Assembly (NCBI GenBank): GCA_033807775.1
Contig: CM066321.1
Span: forward strand, 253,258,422-253,322,421
Source: Saussurea involucrata
Lineage: Eukaryota > Streptophyta > Magnoliopsida > Asterales > Asteraceae
Length of the DNA: 64,000 nucleotides
Reading direction: 5' to 3'
A program made the position numbers and the translations under genes. The notes beneath the pieces are model-generated. The model saw nothing but the letters and a program-made list of their open reading frames with translations, had not been told where the DNA came from and ran no database searches. Every line of letters begins with the position of its first letter. Positions within the stretch are counted from its first letter, which is position 1. Shown one piece after another: positions 1 through 11,104 of the stretch.

Positions 1-933
1 AATATCCAAGCTATGTTCAACCAAACTCATAATACTGAAACAGAAAGACCAGATCCTACTCATGAAGAGGAGATGCCCATTACATCTACTGTCGTACCAG
101 TAGTGAGGAAATGTGATTATAAAATGTTTTTAAGCTGTAGACCTCCGACCTACTCAGGAGATAGGGATCCCGTGAAAGCAATGAGATGGATGAAGGAAAT
201 AGAAGCTATTTTCAAGACAAGCAAGTGTGCGGATGAAGATAGGGTATTGTACGGGGCATAAATGTTAAAAGGGGATGCTCTATATTGGTGGGAATCTTTT
301 ATTCACTCTAAAGGATCTAATGTTTATTCTACCCTCCCTTGGGAAGAATTTGTGATAGCATACAGGGAACAATTTTTCCCACAAGCAGCCGTCAAACAAC
401 TGGAAGGGGAATTTATGAACTTGCAACAAGGGAACTTATCTGTTCGAGATTACACCGCTAGTTTTCTGGAAAAGTCTCGGTTCGCACAATACTATGTTGC
501 TACGGAGGCAATGAAGACAGAAAGGTTTATCTTTGGGCTGAACTCAGAAGTCAGAAGGTTAGTGACTGCAAAAGGACCCGATACCTTCTCGGCTGCAGTT
601 TATGCCGCAGAGAATGTTGAACGAGATATTAGAAGAGATGCTGGTGATAAAAGTATCGGAAAGAGAAAGTGGGAAGGACCACAATATGATCCGAAGAAGT
701 CCCGATTTCAGAGGTATGATAACCGTCCGCCGTTTCGATCAGCGGAAAGACCATGTCAGAAGTGCAACCGTGTCCACCAGGGAAATTGCCAAAGTGATGT
801 ACGAGCGTGTTATAAGTGTGGGAAGACCGGACACGTCATCAAGGATTGTAAGATAACGCGGTTATGTTTCTTATACAATTCTCCGGATCATCTTCAGTTA
901 AACTGTCCGTGGGGGAGGATATAGTAAGGTGGG
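1..933 (+). pseudogene. gag: A1 gag remnant (capsid and zinc knuckles)
   Basis: The reading frame from 13 matches the retrotransposon Gag domain (YWWESF, FFPQAAVKQLE and similar). It then carries a cysteine-rich tail: CQKCNRVHQGNC, a canonical CCHC knuckle CYKCGKTGHVIKDC, and a third knuckle whose second cysteine has become tyrosine (CFLYNSPDHLQLNC). Gag packages the element RNA into cytoplasmic virus-like particles. An in-frame TAA at 259-261 and a TAG at 922-924 break it. The intact homologue at 58304 has an alanine codon at the first of these sites. Confidence 0.85.
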
Positions 934-1690
934 TCATCGGGCAGGCCAGCGACTGTTAAACCAGTAATACCAAGACTAGAACCACCAGTAACCAGGGGTC
1001 GCGCATTTCAAATGACTGAGAAACACTCTGGATGTGGTCACAGGTACATTTTTAATAAACTCTACACGTGCTAAGGTGTTATTTGATTCCGGTGCAAACC
1101 GATCGTTTGTGTCTCCTGCATTTGCTGCCTGTATGTGTATGAAACCTAAAATGCTAGAACATGCTCTATCAGTAGATACGGCAAATGATAATCAAGTGTC
1201 AGTTAAAGAAGTATTTGATGGTTGTGTGATAAATATAGAGGGTGTAGTGTACCGATACAATTGTTTCCTATAACTTTGATATAGTTTGACGTAGTAGTGG
1301 GAATGGACTGGTTAGCCGAGAATCAGGCTAACATAGTGTGTGATAAGAAGTTAATAAATGTTGTTTTACCTGAGAGGGGACGGGTAGTGATTTATGGTGA
1401 TCGTAGGAATCATCAGTCTAGCCTAATATCTATGGTAAAAGCCCGTAAATGTGTCAGCAAGGGTTGCCCGAGTTACTTAGCCTATGTGATAGATAGTAGG
1501 CCTGAAAAGATTAAGTTGGAGGATATTCCTATTGTTAGTGAATTTCCAGAAGTGTTCCCTGAAGACTTGAATAGTCTTCCGCCCGTTAGACAAGTAGAGT
1601 TCGGTATAGACCTGATTCTTGGAGCCACTCCTATTGCTCGTGCACCATACCGACTAGCACCTCCAGAGATGAAAGAAATGATGACATAGC
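934..1690 (+). pseudogene. A1 protease region remnant
   Basis: Contains the aspartic protease signature LFDSGANRSFVS (about 1078-1113) and the downstream GMDWLAENQANI block typical of gypsy proteases, in two different frames (from 1034 and from 1297), so at least one indel lies between them. The protease would cut the Gag-Pol polyprotein. The linker to RT (EFPEVFPEDLNSLPP) is present. A TAG at 1687-1689 replaces a glutamine codon of the A2 homologue. A further frame change follows before 1752. Confidence 0.8.
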
Positions 1691-2876
1691 TACAAGAACT
1701 ATCTGATAAGGATTCATCAGATCCAGCTCTTCGCCGTGGGGAGCACCAGTTTTGTTTGTGAAAAAGAAGGATGGTTCGATGAGAATGTGTATTGACTACC
1801 GAGAACTGAACAAGCGCACGATAAAGAACAAGTATCCGTTACCCCGAATTGATGACCTCTTCGATCAGTTAGTTGGAGCTGGCTATTTCTCCAAGATTGA
1901 TTTAAGATCCGGTTACCACCAGTTGAAAGTTAAAGAAGAAGACGTCCTAAAGACAGCCTTTCGAACAAGGTATGGTCATCACGAATTCTTAGTAATGCCG
2001 TTTGGACTGACGAACGCTCCAGCTGCCTTTATGGATTTAATGAATCGGGTATGTAAGCCGTATCTCGATAAATTTGTAATTGTATTTATCGATGATATAC
2101 TTATTTATTCCCGATCCAAAGAAGTGCATGCACAACACCTTCGTTTGATTTTGGAGTTGCTGAAGAAAGAAAAGTTGTATGCTAAATTCTCTAAGTGTGA
2201 ATTCTGGCTACGAGAAGTTCAGTTTCTGGGGCATGTAGTTTCCGAGAAAGGTATACAAGTTGATCCGATGAAAGTGGAAGCAGTTGAAAAGTGGGAACCG
2301 CCGAAGACAGCAACTGAAGTACGTAGTTTTCTGGGTTTAGCCGGCTACTATCGGATATTTATAAAAGATTTCTCTCGTATCGCGACGCCTTTGACTAAGC
2401 TGACCCAGAAGAATCTGAAGTTTGAATGGAAGGCAGAACAGGACGAGGCATTCAAAATATTGAAAGAAAAACTGTGTAGCGCGCCGATTTTATCACTACC
2501 CGACGGTTCTGAAGACTTTGTCGTTTACAGTGATGCGTCCAAACTGGGATTGGGTTGTGTGCTTATGTAGCGTGGAAAAGTTATAGCTTATGCTTCTCGC
2601 CAACTGAAGGATCATGAACGGCAGTATCCTACCCACGATATGGAGCTTGCTGCAGTCGTTTTCGCGTTAAAGATTTGGATACATTATCTGTATGGTTCCA
2701 AATGTCAGATTTATACTGATCATAAGAGTCTCCAACACCTCTTTGATCAGAAAGAATTAAATATGAGACAAAGAAGATGGTTAGAATTGCTGAATGATTA
2801 CGACTGTGAAATCCTTTATCATCCGGGAAAGGCAAATGTGGTAGCTGATGCATTGAGTCGTCAAGAAAGGAGTGGA
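1691..2876 (+). pseudogene. pol: A1 reverse transcriptase and RNase H remnant
   Basis: Shows KIDLRSGYHQ, MPFGLTNAPAAF and the catalytic VFIDDIL (about 2080-2100) of gypsy reverse transcriptase. RNase H motifs follow: VVYSDAS (near 2520), ELAAVVFALKIW and TDHKSLQHL. A TAG at 2568-2570 (glutamine in A2) splits the RNase H. Frames from 1752 and 2640 are the same, so only the stop separates them. These enzymes would copy the RNA into DNA within particles. Confidence 0.87.
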
Positions 2877-4346
2877 ACAATAAAAGTTATTTCGCTACAA
2901 ACTGAACTCCTACCCAACATATTTGACGAATTGCAGAAGTGTCAAGCGGAGGCTTATCAGGATGAACATCTGAAATCAGAACGGTTAGCGTGGATGTCAG
3001 CATTGCTAGTAAAAGATGATCGTGGGTTATTGTGTCTGGGAAACAGAGTGTGGGTACCTCGTTTGGGTGGGTTACGTGATCGTGTTTTACAAGAAGCTCA
3101 TCAATCCCGTTTCTCTATTCACCCAGGTACAAACAAGATGTATAAAGACCTAAAGCAATTCTATTGGTGGTCGGGGATAAAAAGAGGGATTGCTCAGTAT
3201 GTGGAAAGATGTGATACTTGTAAGAAAGTAAAGATCGAACACCAAAAGCCGTTTGGGCAACTACAACGACTAGAAATACCTATGTGGAAGTGGGAACAGA
3301 TTACTACGGATTTCATCACAAAGCTACCAAGAACACCGAAGGGATTTGATTCTATTTGGGTGATCGTCGACAGATTGACAAAGTCTGCACACTTTCTACC
3401 GATAAAGGAAACCGATTCGATGGAGCGATTAGCTAAGTTGTACATTGATGAAATAGTAACTCGACATGGAGTTCCAATCTCGATCATTTCTGATCGTGAT
3501 AGTCGTTTTACTTCAAGATTTTAGAGAAGTTTTCAAAAAGAGATGGGAACACAGATAAAGTTAAGTACAACGTATCATCCCCAAACAGATGGTCAGAGTG
3601 AACAAACGATACAAACTTTAGAAGATATGCTCCGGGCTTGCATTGTTGATTTTGGGGGATCTTGGGATAAGCATTTACCGTTAATCGAATTCGCTTACAA
3701 CAACAGTTATCATTCCAGCATACAAGCAGCACCGTTCGAAGTACTGTATGGTAGGAAATGCCGAACGCCTCTGTGTTGGAACGAAGTGGGAGAGAAACAG
3801 TTAGCGGGGCCGGAAATAGTTCAGCTAACCGCCGATAAGGTTACTCAGATTCTAGAAAGATTGAAAGTGGCTCAAGATAGAGAGAAGAGCTACGCTGACC
3901 GCCGTCGAAAGCCATTGGAATTTCAAGTTGGGGATTACGTAATGTTAAAGGTTTCGCCGTGGAAAGGAGTCATCTGATTTGGAAGATAAGGTAAACTTAG
4001 CCCAAGGTATATCGGACCGTTTTCAATAACAGAAAGGATCGGTGAAGTGGCTTACCGATTAGATCTTTCACCAGAATTGAGCAGGATTCATAATGCGTTT
4101 CACGTATCAAACTTCCGAAAGTGTCTGGTTACTCAAGATCAGGCAGTCTCCCTACCAGAGATACAAGTCGACGAAAGACTGAATTATGTGGAAGAGCCAG
4201 AAGCTATAGTTGATCATAAAGTTAAAGTGCTGCGGAATAAGGAGGTCAGATAAGTGAAAGTTCAGTGGAGGCATCATAGAGGTCAGGATGCTACGTGGGA
4301 ATCAGAGTCGGAAATAAGAGCCAAATACCCTCATCTTTTTACATAA
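2877..4346 (+). pseudogene. pol: A1 integrase with chromodomain-like C-terminus, broken
   Basis: HHCC zinc-binding block (AHQSRFSIHPG ... CDTCKK), catalytic core TTDFITKLPRT, SDRDSRF and TDGQSE, then the GPF-type region and a chromodomain-like tail ending PHLFT at 4346. Such tails help chromoviruses target chromatin. Stops: TAG 3522-3524 (TGG in A2), TGA 3975-3977, TAA 3987-3989 and TAA 4251-4253. Apart from these the frame is continuous with the RNase H. Confidence 0.87.
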
Positions 4347-4368
4347 CTGAATTCCGGGACGGAATTCT

Positions 4369-4384
4369 GTTAAGGGGGAGATGA
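4369..4384 (+). promoter_or_regulatory. Polypurine tract of A1
   Basis: A TTAAGGGGGAGATGA run directly precedes the LTR start TGTAATACC. It lies 22 bases after the integrase stop. This is the plus-strand primer for reverse transcription in LTR elements. The same arrangement occurs in A2 at 62834-62848. Confidence 0.8.
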
Positions 4385-4998
4385 TGTAATACCCCGGGTA
4401 AGTTTGTTAGTTAAAACCCTAGTTCCGTTAAATTTATTTAACCTAAAAGTTTCTATTTTAGGCAAGTTAAGTAAATTTATAAGTTAAAAGGGTTTATGGT
4501 CATTAAAGAATAGAATAAGGGTTAAAAGGGTAAAATTTAGTAGATAATATCTTAAGGCAATTCAGATATTTCATAAAGATCAGTTTTGCAGTGTGTGTTA
4601 GTGTGTGTTTTGAGAGAAAAGAAGAAGGAAGAAAGTTAAAAAGCTAGGGATCCAAATTGGTGCAATTGGAAGTAAAATTAAGGTATGTTTCTTGTATGTT
4701 TTATGTCTGTAATTACCAATAGGTAGTTTCTATCGGAGTAGAATAACCGATTACACGTCCAGTAGTGATTTCTGTTGATTCTCGGTCGAAAGTGATGAAA
4801 CCGACAGAGGTGACCGGACACAGTATGAAGGTGTCCGGATAGTTTTGTTGAAGGTGTCCGGGTAGTTCTTTGATGGTATCCGGGTAGTTCTTCGTCGGTG
4901 TCCGGACAAGTCTTTTATCCGTGTAAGTTCCTTTTTCCTATGTTTTCCGGATAGAATTGGATACCGGATGGTATCCGAATTACTTTGGTATCCGGATG
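4385..4998 (+). repeat. A1 3' LTR, truncated, with TCCGG(A/G) repeats
   Basis: Begins TGTAATACCCCGGG after the polypurine tract. The last 200 bases hold four to five loose tandem copies of a 27-29-base unit carrying GGTGTCCGGATAG or GGTATCCGGGTAG, then interleaved GGATACCGGATGGTATCC sequences that can fold back. The LTR does not reach a CA end. At 4998/4999 it joins the internal 3' end of family B. It is very different from the LTR of A2 although the coding regions are nearly the same. Confidence 0.8.
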
Positions 4999-5094
4999 AC
5001 ACAATTAATAAGTATCCTCATCTCCTTGCTAGCAAACCTGTTAAAGCTAGTAACACTTGAATTTCGGGACGAAATTCTTTTAACCAGGGGAGAC
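4999..5094 (+). pseudogene. 3' end of a second B internal region (chromodomain end and polypurine tract)
   Basis: Matches 23868-23963 almost base for base: end of the chromodomain frame (TINKYPHLLASK ... KASNT, stop), the sequence GAATTTCGGGACGAAATTC, and a polypurine-like AACCAGGGGAGAC just before the LTR. Only 96 bases remain. The rest of this B copy was lost at the junction with the A1 LTR. Confidence 0.8.
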
Positions 5095-7530
5095 TGTGAC
5101 AACTGTCAAATTTACACCTCAGGTTAGAACTACACTGGATACCTCATTTTCTCATTTCATAGTTCACACAGTGCAATTTTAACAGCAAACGCGGTACGAT
5201 AGGAAAATTCAAGAAATTTTGCCTAAGAAATCCTTGAATTAGGAAAATTATCCATAAATCTCATGAAATGCCAATTTAACCTACATTTATACTACAAATA
5301 TTTATGTAGTTGATAATTTATGTATTTGAATCATATTATATATAAATACTTTATTTTATATATAATTACTTTGTATTTTAATTATTAAGAAAATACTTGT
5401 ATTTTAAATTTTAATCAAAAAGACAAGATTTGACAATTTATTTTTATCACACCACCCCCCCCCCCCCCCCCCCACCTTGAGAAACCGCCCCCCCTCTCTA
5501 CTCCATATGTAGCAACTAACATCTCCTTCTCATTCATTGTCTCATCTCACTCTCTCACTAAAAGAGTACTTGCAATTCTTTCTCTCTCCATCTTCAAATC
5601 TTCATCAAGATCTTCAAATCTTCATCCATCTTCATCCCAACTCCAGCCCCAAAATCATATTTCTTCAAAAGTTCAAGATAATCAAAGGTAAAAACAAGTG
5701 TGTTGGGTGAAATCCACACACACTCCTTTAAATCTTTTTCAACTTTCTTGCATTTTATGAATGATCTTCATCTTTTCTACACTTTCTTTATGTTTTTAAA
5801 AACCATCTTTCATATGTTTTAATGTTTGTAGATTTACCATCATAACATCTTTTTGTTAGTAAAAGATGGTGAATCCAAAATCAAATCAATGTTAAGACCA
5901 AAGAATGAACATTTTGAACACATGCATGTAGTTTTCTTGAGAAATCCATCATCTTTTATTCAAGAATTTTATGAGTAAGTCTTTGAAATCCACTAAAAAC
6001 ATACTTAAACAAACATGCATGAGCTAATGATGCACAATTTTAAGTTGCATGTTGATGTTCTTGGCAAGAACATCAACCTTTTCCAAAATGGGTCTTTTAC
6101 AAGAATTTATAAAAGTTGAGTTTATAGTTAACTTGCATGCATTTTAATTGGATCAAAAATGTGTTTTGGGAACTGAAAAGAAGTGTATGGAAGAGAGTCA
6201 AATCGGATTGTGCATGCAAAAGAATAAGAATTTTGGTTAATAAGTCAACATGTGATCACATGCACAAAGTGTGGTTTGACAGATTTCTGCCAAATTCCAC
6301 CCTCCACTTCAAAGGGTCATATCTCACTCAATATAACTCCAAATTGAATAATTCTTTTTCTGGAAATCATTTTTATGTGTTAAGATTCAAACCCAAGTGG
6401 TTTCACTCAAAAACTCACAGATTTCATCTACCAAACAGTCCTCACAAAATCAGTACGCAAACAACAACAGTTTCTGTCGGGTTTTACGTCGTATATTATT
6501 TCATGTACTTAGACTCTTTAAAAAATTATGAAACTTATGCCAAAAGTTTCCTAACTCATTGAACTACCTGGACATAAAATTTCATGACCAAATTATACCT
6601 GGAAGTTACCCAAAGTTGGACAGAAAGTGACATCAAATTATGGACAGCAAATGACAAATTCTTATTATTATTAAGGACTAACTTCAAATCCCATTTCATC
6701 ATTTTATGATAAAATAGTGGAATATATATGTATATCTTATACTTACATTTTATTTATGCACATTATTTATTCTTTATCCCTTTTCATCATTTTTGATGAA
6801 ATTGTGGAATATACATATATACAATATATTTATATATGTTTTGGCATTTTTATATATTCTTGATCCCATTTCATCATTTTATGATGAAATCGTGGAATAT
6901 AAATATATACTATACCTATATATTTATGCACTTAAATATTGTCTTTACATTCAAAACCCTTCAAATCTTATCGTTCTTACGATAAAATTTCGGTTTATAC
7001 ATATATATGTACTATATATGTTTATGTTATTTAAAACCCTTTTCGCTACTTAATGTGACGAAATAGAGGAAACTTTAATCCAACAAGAACAATGTATACA
7101 TTTATTACGTTATAATATTAAAACACAACAAGACATTTTATGACGATTTGGATAGTTAGTACCGAACCTTCGAGATTGAGAACTCACTAGTGACCTTACG
7201 TTCATAGGTTTGAAGTAGGATCATCTCGGAGTACTTGTGGGAGATTCCCGGATTCAATCGCTTATCATGTGAGTTCACAGCCCCTTTTTCAATGTTTTAC
7301 ATATTTTGGGGTGAAAAGCATGCTGTTACTACAATTATTTTACGCACCGATTCTATTACGCATCGATTTCACTGTTTATTTAAAATACTGAATATTTTCT
7401 CCGTATACTTATGCGCTATGGTATGTATGCTTATGTTAGTTGATTCTGAGTTTTGCTATTAAGTCCCCGGTGATTTTACATTACCCATTAGCTCATTTTG
7501 CGAGTCGCTTGATATATTATGGATAACGTT

Positions 7531-7813
7531 AAATGGTTTTACCCATGTGGAATGATACCCACCGCTGAGGTAGAACCGAACATGTGTCTAAATGGTCTTA
7601 CCCATGTGGAATGATACCCACCGCTGAGGTAGGACTGAACATGTGTCTAATTGGTCTTACCCATGTGGAATGATACCCACCGCTGAGGTAGAACCGAACA
7701 TGTGTCTAAATGGTCTTACCCATGTGGAATGATACCCACCGCTGAGGTAGGACTGAACATGTGTCTAATTGGTCTTACCCATGTGGAATGATACCCACCG
7801 CTGAGGTAGGACG
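7531..7813 (+). repeat. 59-bp tandem array in B LTR 1 (five units)
   Basis: The block ACCCATGTGGAATGATACCC recurs at 7541, 7600, 7659, 7718 and 7777, an exact 59-base period. Units alternate between two types (GTAGAACCGAAC...TAAATGG and GTAGGACTGAAC...TAATTGG), so the array grew as a 118-base dimer. The same array, interrupted in its first unit by element E, is at 35071-35091 plus 47155-47420. Confidence 0.9.
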
Positions 7814-8019
7814 TACGGGGCGTGATACAGTCAGTAGGTTTGGGTAGTGGCTCATTACTTTAACATGTAATTGCATACAATACTGTACCTTGCGCATGCT
7901 GACAAATGAATTCTTTATCCACTTGTGCGGATTTAAAACTATTTTACGACCGGTTATTTTATCCATTTGTACGGATTTCAACTGCTTTGATTTATCCACT
8001 TATGTGGATTTAAATCACT

Positions 8020-8215
8020 TTACAAAATCCACTTGTGCGGATTTAAACTATTTTGATTATCCCTTGTGCGGATTTAAACTATTTTGATTATCCCTTGTGC
8101 GGATTTAAACTATTTTGATTATTCCTTGTGCGGATTTAAACTATTTTGACTTACCCACTTGTGCGGATTTAAACTATTTTGACTTACCCACTTGTGCGGA
8201 TTTAAATTGTTTTCT
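8020..8215 (+). repeat. About 31-bp tandem array in B LTR 1
   Basis: About six units of CTTGTGCGGATTTAAACTA followed by a T-rich spacer and CC. Looser versions lie upstream (from about 7920). The second LTR copy (47515-47815) has the same array with a few changes. Confidence 0.85.
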
Positions 8216-8582
8216 ATAACCGGTTGACTTATCCACGTGTGTGGTTTATAAACTACTTCGATGACAAACCGTGTTGTACTCATTAAACCTGTGATCTCAC
8301 CAACTATTTTATAGTTGACCCTCTCATTTACATGCTTTTCAGGAAATAGAAAGTAAGATTGGAACCTTAGAAGGCACCTCAAGTAGCTGCATTCATCACG
8401 ACTTTCCTTATCATGTCAAATTATGTTTTGGACAAATTTTTATATTTTTGGAACAAGATGTATCTTTTGTAAACTTTTATGCTATGACGATTGGGTGTTG
8501 TCTTCTACCTTACGCAATGAAATCTTTAGCTGTGACATTCCGTATTTCCGCTTTAGCGGGGTGTGACAGATTTGGTATCAGA

Positions 8583-8595
8583 GCCGACGGTTATA
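8583..8595 (+). promoter_or_regulatory. B primer binding site (initiator Met tRNA)
   Basis: TGGTATCAGAGCC lies four bases after the LTR end and is complementary to the 3' end of plant initiator methionine tRNA. It primes minus-strand DNA synthesis. Its presence shows that the LTR at 5095-8578 acts as a 5' LTR for the internal region that follows. Confidence 0.88.
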
Positions 8596-10142
8596 GAGAA
8601 TACCGGTCTTTCATTGGAAAAACCCAACTATAACCAAAAGTCCAAAACTGACATGAAAATAACCGAACCTACTACTATTATAACTAAGTCTAGAATGGTA
8701 TTAACAGACTTTAATTAAACATAGCCTGATCACCTATGTTCGATTAAGGAAGGTTAATGCGAGAATAGAAATGGTTATAGTAGGAGTATGTCAATTTTTA
8801 CTTGCACTCTCTAGAAGCATGCTTAGTGCGTAGACATTGCATAGGATAGACATATCACTTATGCGATTAGTTACTAAGTACACTTTTGCTTCAGTTTCAC
8901 TATGTCATCATCGTCACTATCCTACACTCCCAATTCTTACTCGACCGACGTGTCGGATCACGTCACTGTTCAACCTCAAGACAACCCACCCGACATCCGG
9001 GAAGATGAAAATTCTAGTAGCACGGAGTCGGAAGAAGAAGTGCCAAGTGAATAAAACCCCTACGACGAACTAAGAGTGTCCGCGACCCTAGTACTACCAT
9101 GACCCACTCCGGAAATTTTTTGCAACCTCACCTAGGAGGGCCTCGTGTTGGGCAAACGACGAGAAGGAACGTCCCAAATTCCTAGACGGGGGATGGTTAG
9201 GACGGAGCGTCCGGAGGTACCAGAGCTGCCACGTGTGATCACCATTGTGCCAATCGGACGAGTGACCGATATGACTTGGGCAGAAGATCAACACATAAGA
9301 GCGATGACAATCGAGTTGCATGGTTGCCATGTAAGGGTAACTCATCAAGGCCAGGTCTTAACAGAACTAGTAGAACTAGTACATCAATTGTCCCGCATTT
9401 CAACCCAGGCTTTGGAAAGCGCTAGGACGGCTAGGCAGACCGCGTTGAGGGCGGAGCTCGCATGCGTGATTAGAGGAGTAGTGCTAGCTATGCTTGTGTT
9501 GATGATCCTGATAGTTGTGTATTTGAGATGATCTTGATGAAGATAGTGATAGTGGCAGCTTTTGATAAAACTTTTGGTTCAAAGGAAAAGTATTTTCTTG
9601 AAGTTATTAAGAACTATGTATTTTGAAGTAAATTCTAGTATTTGGTGGTATCAGATTTAAAAACTACGGTATTGATGGTTGACGAACATCAAAATTTTGT
9701 ATTAGCGGCATTATCTAAAAATAGGAATGGATTTCTATCTTGATGTTATCTGGAGCACGGATAGGAAGGTAGTGAAAAATTTCGGAGTAAAGGCTTAGGA
9801 CTCTAGACAGTTTAATGATCCACACCCAAAGTGTAGCAAATGTAACTACTATCATGAAGGAGCCTGTAAAGTTGTGGCAATTGTAAGTGAGCGAGTCATT
9901 TCGCTAAGTACTGTTGGATGGAAAGGAGTGTCATTGATGGGAAAAGGGTATGTTTCAAGTGCGGAAGTCGGGATCACTTCCGGAATAAGTGCTCGGAATT
10001 AGGTAAAGGGCTAAGCAATAGCAACAGTGGGAATCATGCTAGGCAATCAAATCAGGGAAATCAAGAAGGCCAAGTTCGAGGACGGACATTTGTCATTGGA
10101 GCTTACGAAGCACGTCGTGACCCTAATGTGGTGACAGGTATG
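8596..10142 (+). pseudogene. gag: B gag remnant, core capsid domain missing
   Basis: After a roughly 300-base leader an ATG at 8902 opens a Ser/acidic frame (MSSSSLSYTPNSYS...) that stops near 9054. A second frame, 9145-9531, looks like a helical or coiled Gag segment. 9540-9840 has no Gag capsid block that I can see. A cysteine-rich tail follows: CSKCNYYHEGAC, a damaged second knuckle (ASHFAKYC) and CFKCGSRDHFRNKC (about 9955-9996). The frame runs on as DPNVVTG, the protease lead-in, where C1 interrupts it. Non-functional. Confidence 0.7.
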
Positions 10143-10151
10143 TTTTACAAT

Positions 10152-10163
10152 TGGTATCAGAGC
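10152..10163 (+). promoter_or_regulatory. C1 primer binding site
   Basis: TGGTATCAGAGC, followed by TAAACAAGAGATTCAAGCAG, the same context as the C2 primer site at 12225. Only about three bases (ACA) upstream could be LTR. The rest of the 5' LTR is absent. Confidence 0.82.
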
Positions 10164-10701
10164 TAAACAAGAGATTCAAGCAGATCAAAGACCAAATTGA
10201 AGAATTTTTGCACTGATTTGAAGAATTCGGATCCTACACTCATCACTGTTCATCTGAACACTTTTCATTCAGACATGGAGTTTTCTAGATTCTGATTTCT
10301 TGGATTATTTCTTAGCATCACTGAACTCGGATTTGATTCCTGAACACTTTTAATTCTTGGATCATCATCATTTACTGCACAGATTCATACTATTTGATTG
10401 ATTCTTGAATTGTTGTTCAAAAACCCTAAGTTCACTGTTTTGGATCATAATTCGTTTAAATCGATCGAATTGCGAGTTGTGATCAACAAGAAAAGTGTGC
10501 AGATTTTGATTACGAACAAATCGATATAAATTTCATCTCATTTGATCAAGAATTGAAAGAGTTATGGCAGAATCAGTGATTTTCGTGTTCGAAGTGATGA
10601 ATTCGGATTGTTCTTGAGGAATTCGGATTGTTCATACAGAATTCGGACCATTCAAGGGATTTTCTACATGATTTCGGACAATTCGGAGTGTTCTTGATTT
10701 T

Positions 10702-10925
10702 TACAAGTCTTGAATTCGAGCCCTTCTGCATTCGAATTCCTTGAATTCGAACCCTTCAGCATTCGAATTCCTTGAATTCGAACCCTTCTGCATTCGAATT
10801 CCTTGAATTCGAACCCTTCTGCATAAGAATTCCTTGAATTCGAATCCTTCTACATCCGAATTCATTGATTTCGGATCCAACTACATTCGAATTCATTGAT
10901 TTCGAATCCTTATTCATCCGAAATC
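10702..10925 (+). repeat. C1 leader array of GAATTCGAA / TTCGAATTC palindromes
   Basis: About five units of roughly 38 bases: TTGAATTCGAACCC, a short spacer, CATTCGAATTCC. Within a unit the 9-base arms GAATTCGAA and TTCGAATTC are perfect inverted repeats about 10 bases apart, so each can form a hairpin. The array fills the leader before the ORF. C2 has a counterpart with drifted spacers at 12793-13015. Confidence 0.87.
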
Positions 10926-11104
10926 TTAAAAAAAAAAAAGAGTTTTCTGGGAAAAGTTTTTATTCCGAAATTTTTTCTATAGAGTATTTCATACACTGTA
11001 AGAGCTTTTTAAGAAAAAAATTTATATAATTTTTTTTTGTATAGTGTATTTTCATACACTTTCTGCTTGATCTTCTGAACGATCAATTTATAGCAATATT
11101 CAAG

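Larger units (their letters stand above)
1..4998 (+). mobile_element. A1: degraded Ty3/gypsy chromovirus (Tekay/Del type), 5' end outside window
   Basis: Seen: gag, protease, RT, RNase H, integrase and a chromodomain-like tail in gypsy order, followed by a polypurine tract and an LTR start at 4385. The coding part is closely similar, codon by codon, to the better preserved element at 56231-64000. It is broken by at least eight stop codons and at least three frame changes, so it is a dead copy. The 5' LTR, primer site and first part of gag lie before the window. The 3' LTR is cut at 4998, where the 3' end of another gypsy family (B) begins. Lineage rests on the domain order and C-terminal chromodomain-like block; the Tekay assignment is an inference from recalled family sequences. 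Confidence 0.93.
5095..8578 (+). repeat. B LTR 1 (about 3.48 kb)
   Basis: Starts TGTGACAACTGTC, ends GCGGGGTGTGACA, and is followed two bases later by a primer binding site. It includes a C homopolymer near 5454-5473, an AT-rich half, a five-unit 59-bp tandem array (7531-7813) and a roughly 31-bp tandem array (8020-8215). It aligns along its whole length with the pieces 23964-24771, 33432-35091 and 47155-48173, differing by scattered substitutions and small indels. The 141-codon open frame at 6137 is LTR sequence, not a recognisable gene. Confidence 0.9.

Noticed and set aside
6137..6562. 141-codon open frame in B LTR 1, repeated at 33674-34099
   Set aside because: It lies inside the LTR, has no recognisable domain, and is shared only because the two LTRs are copies of each other.
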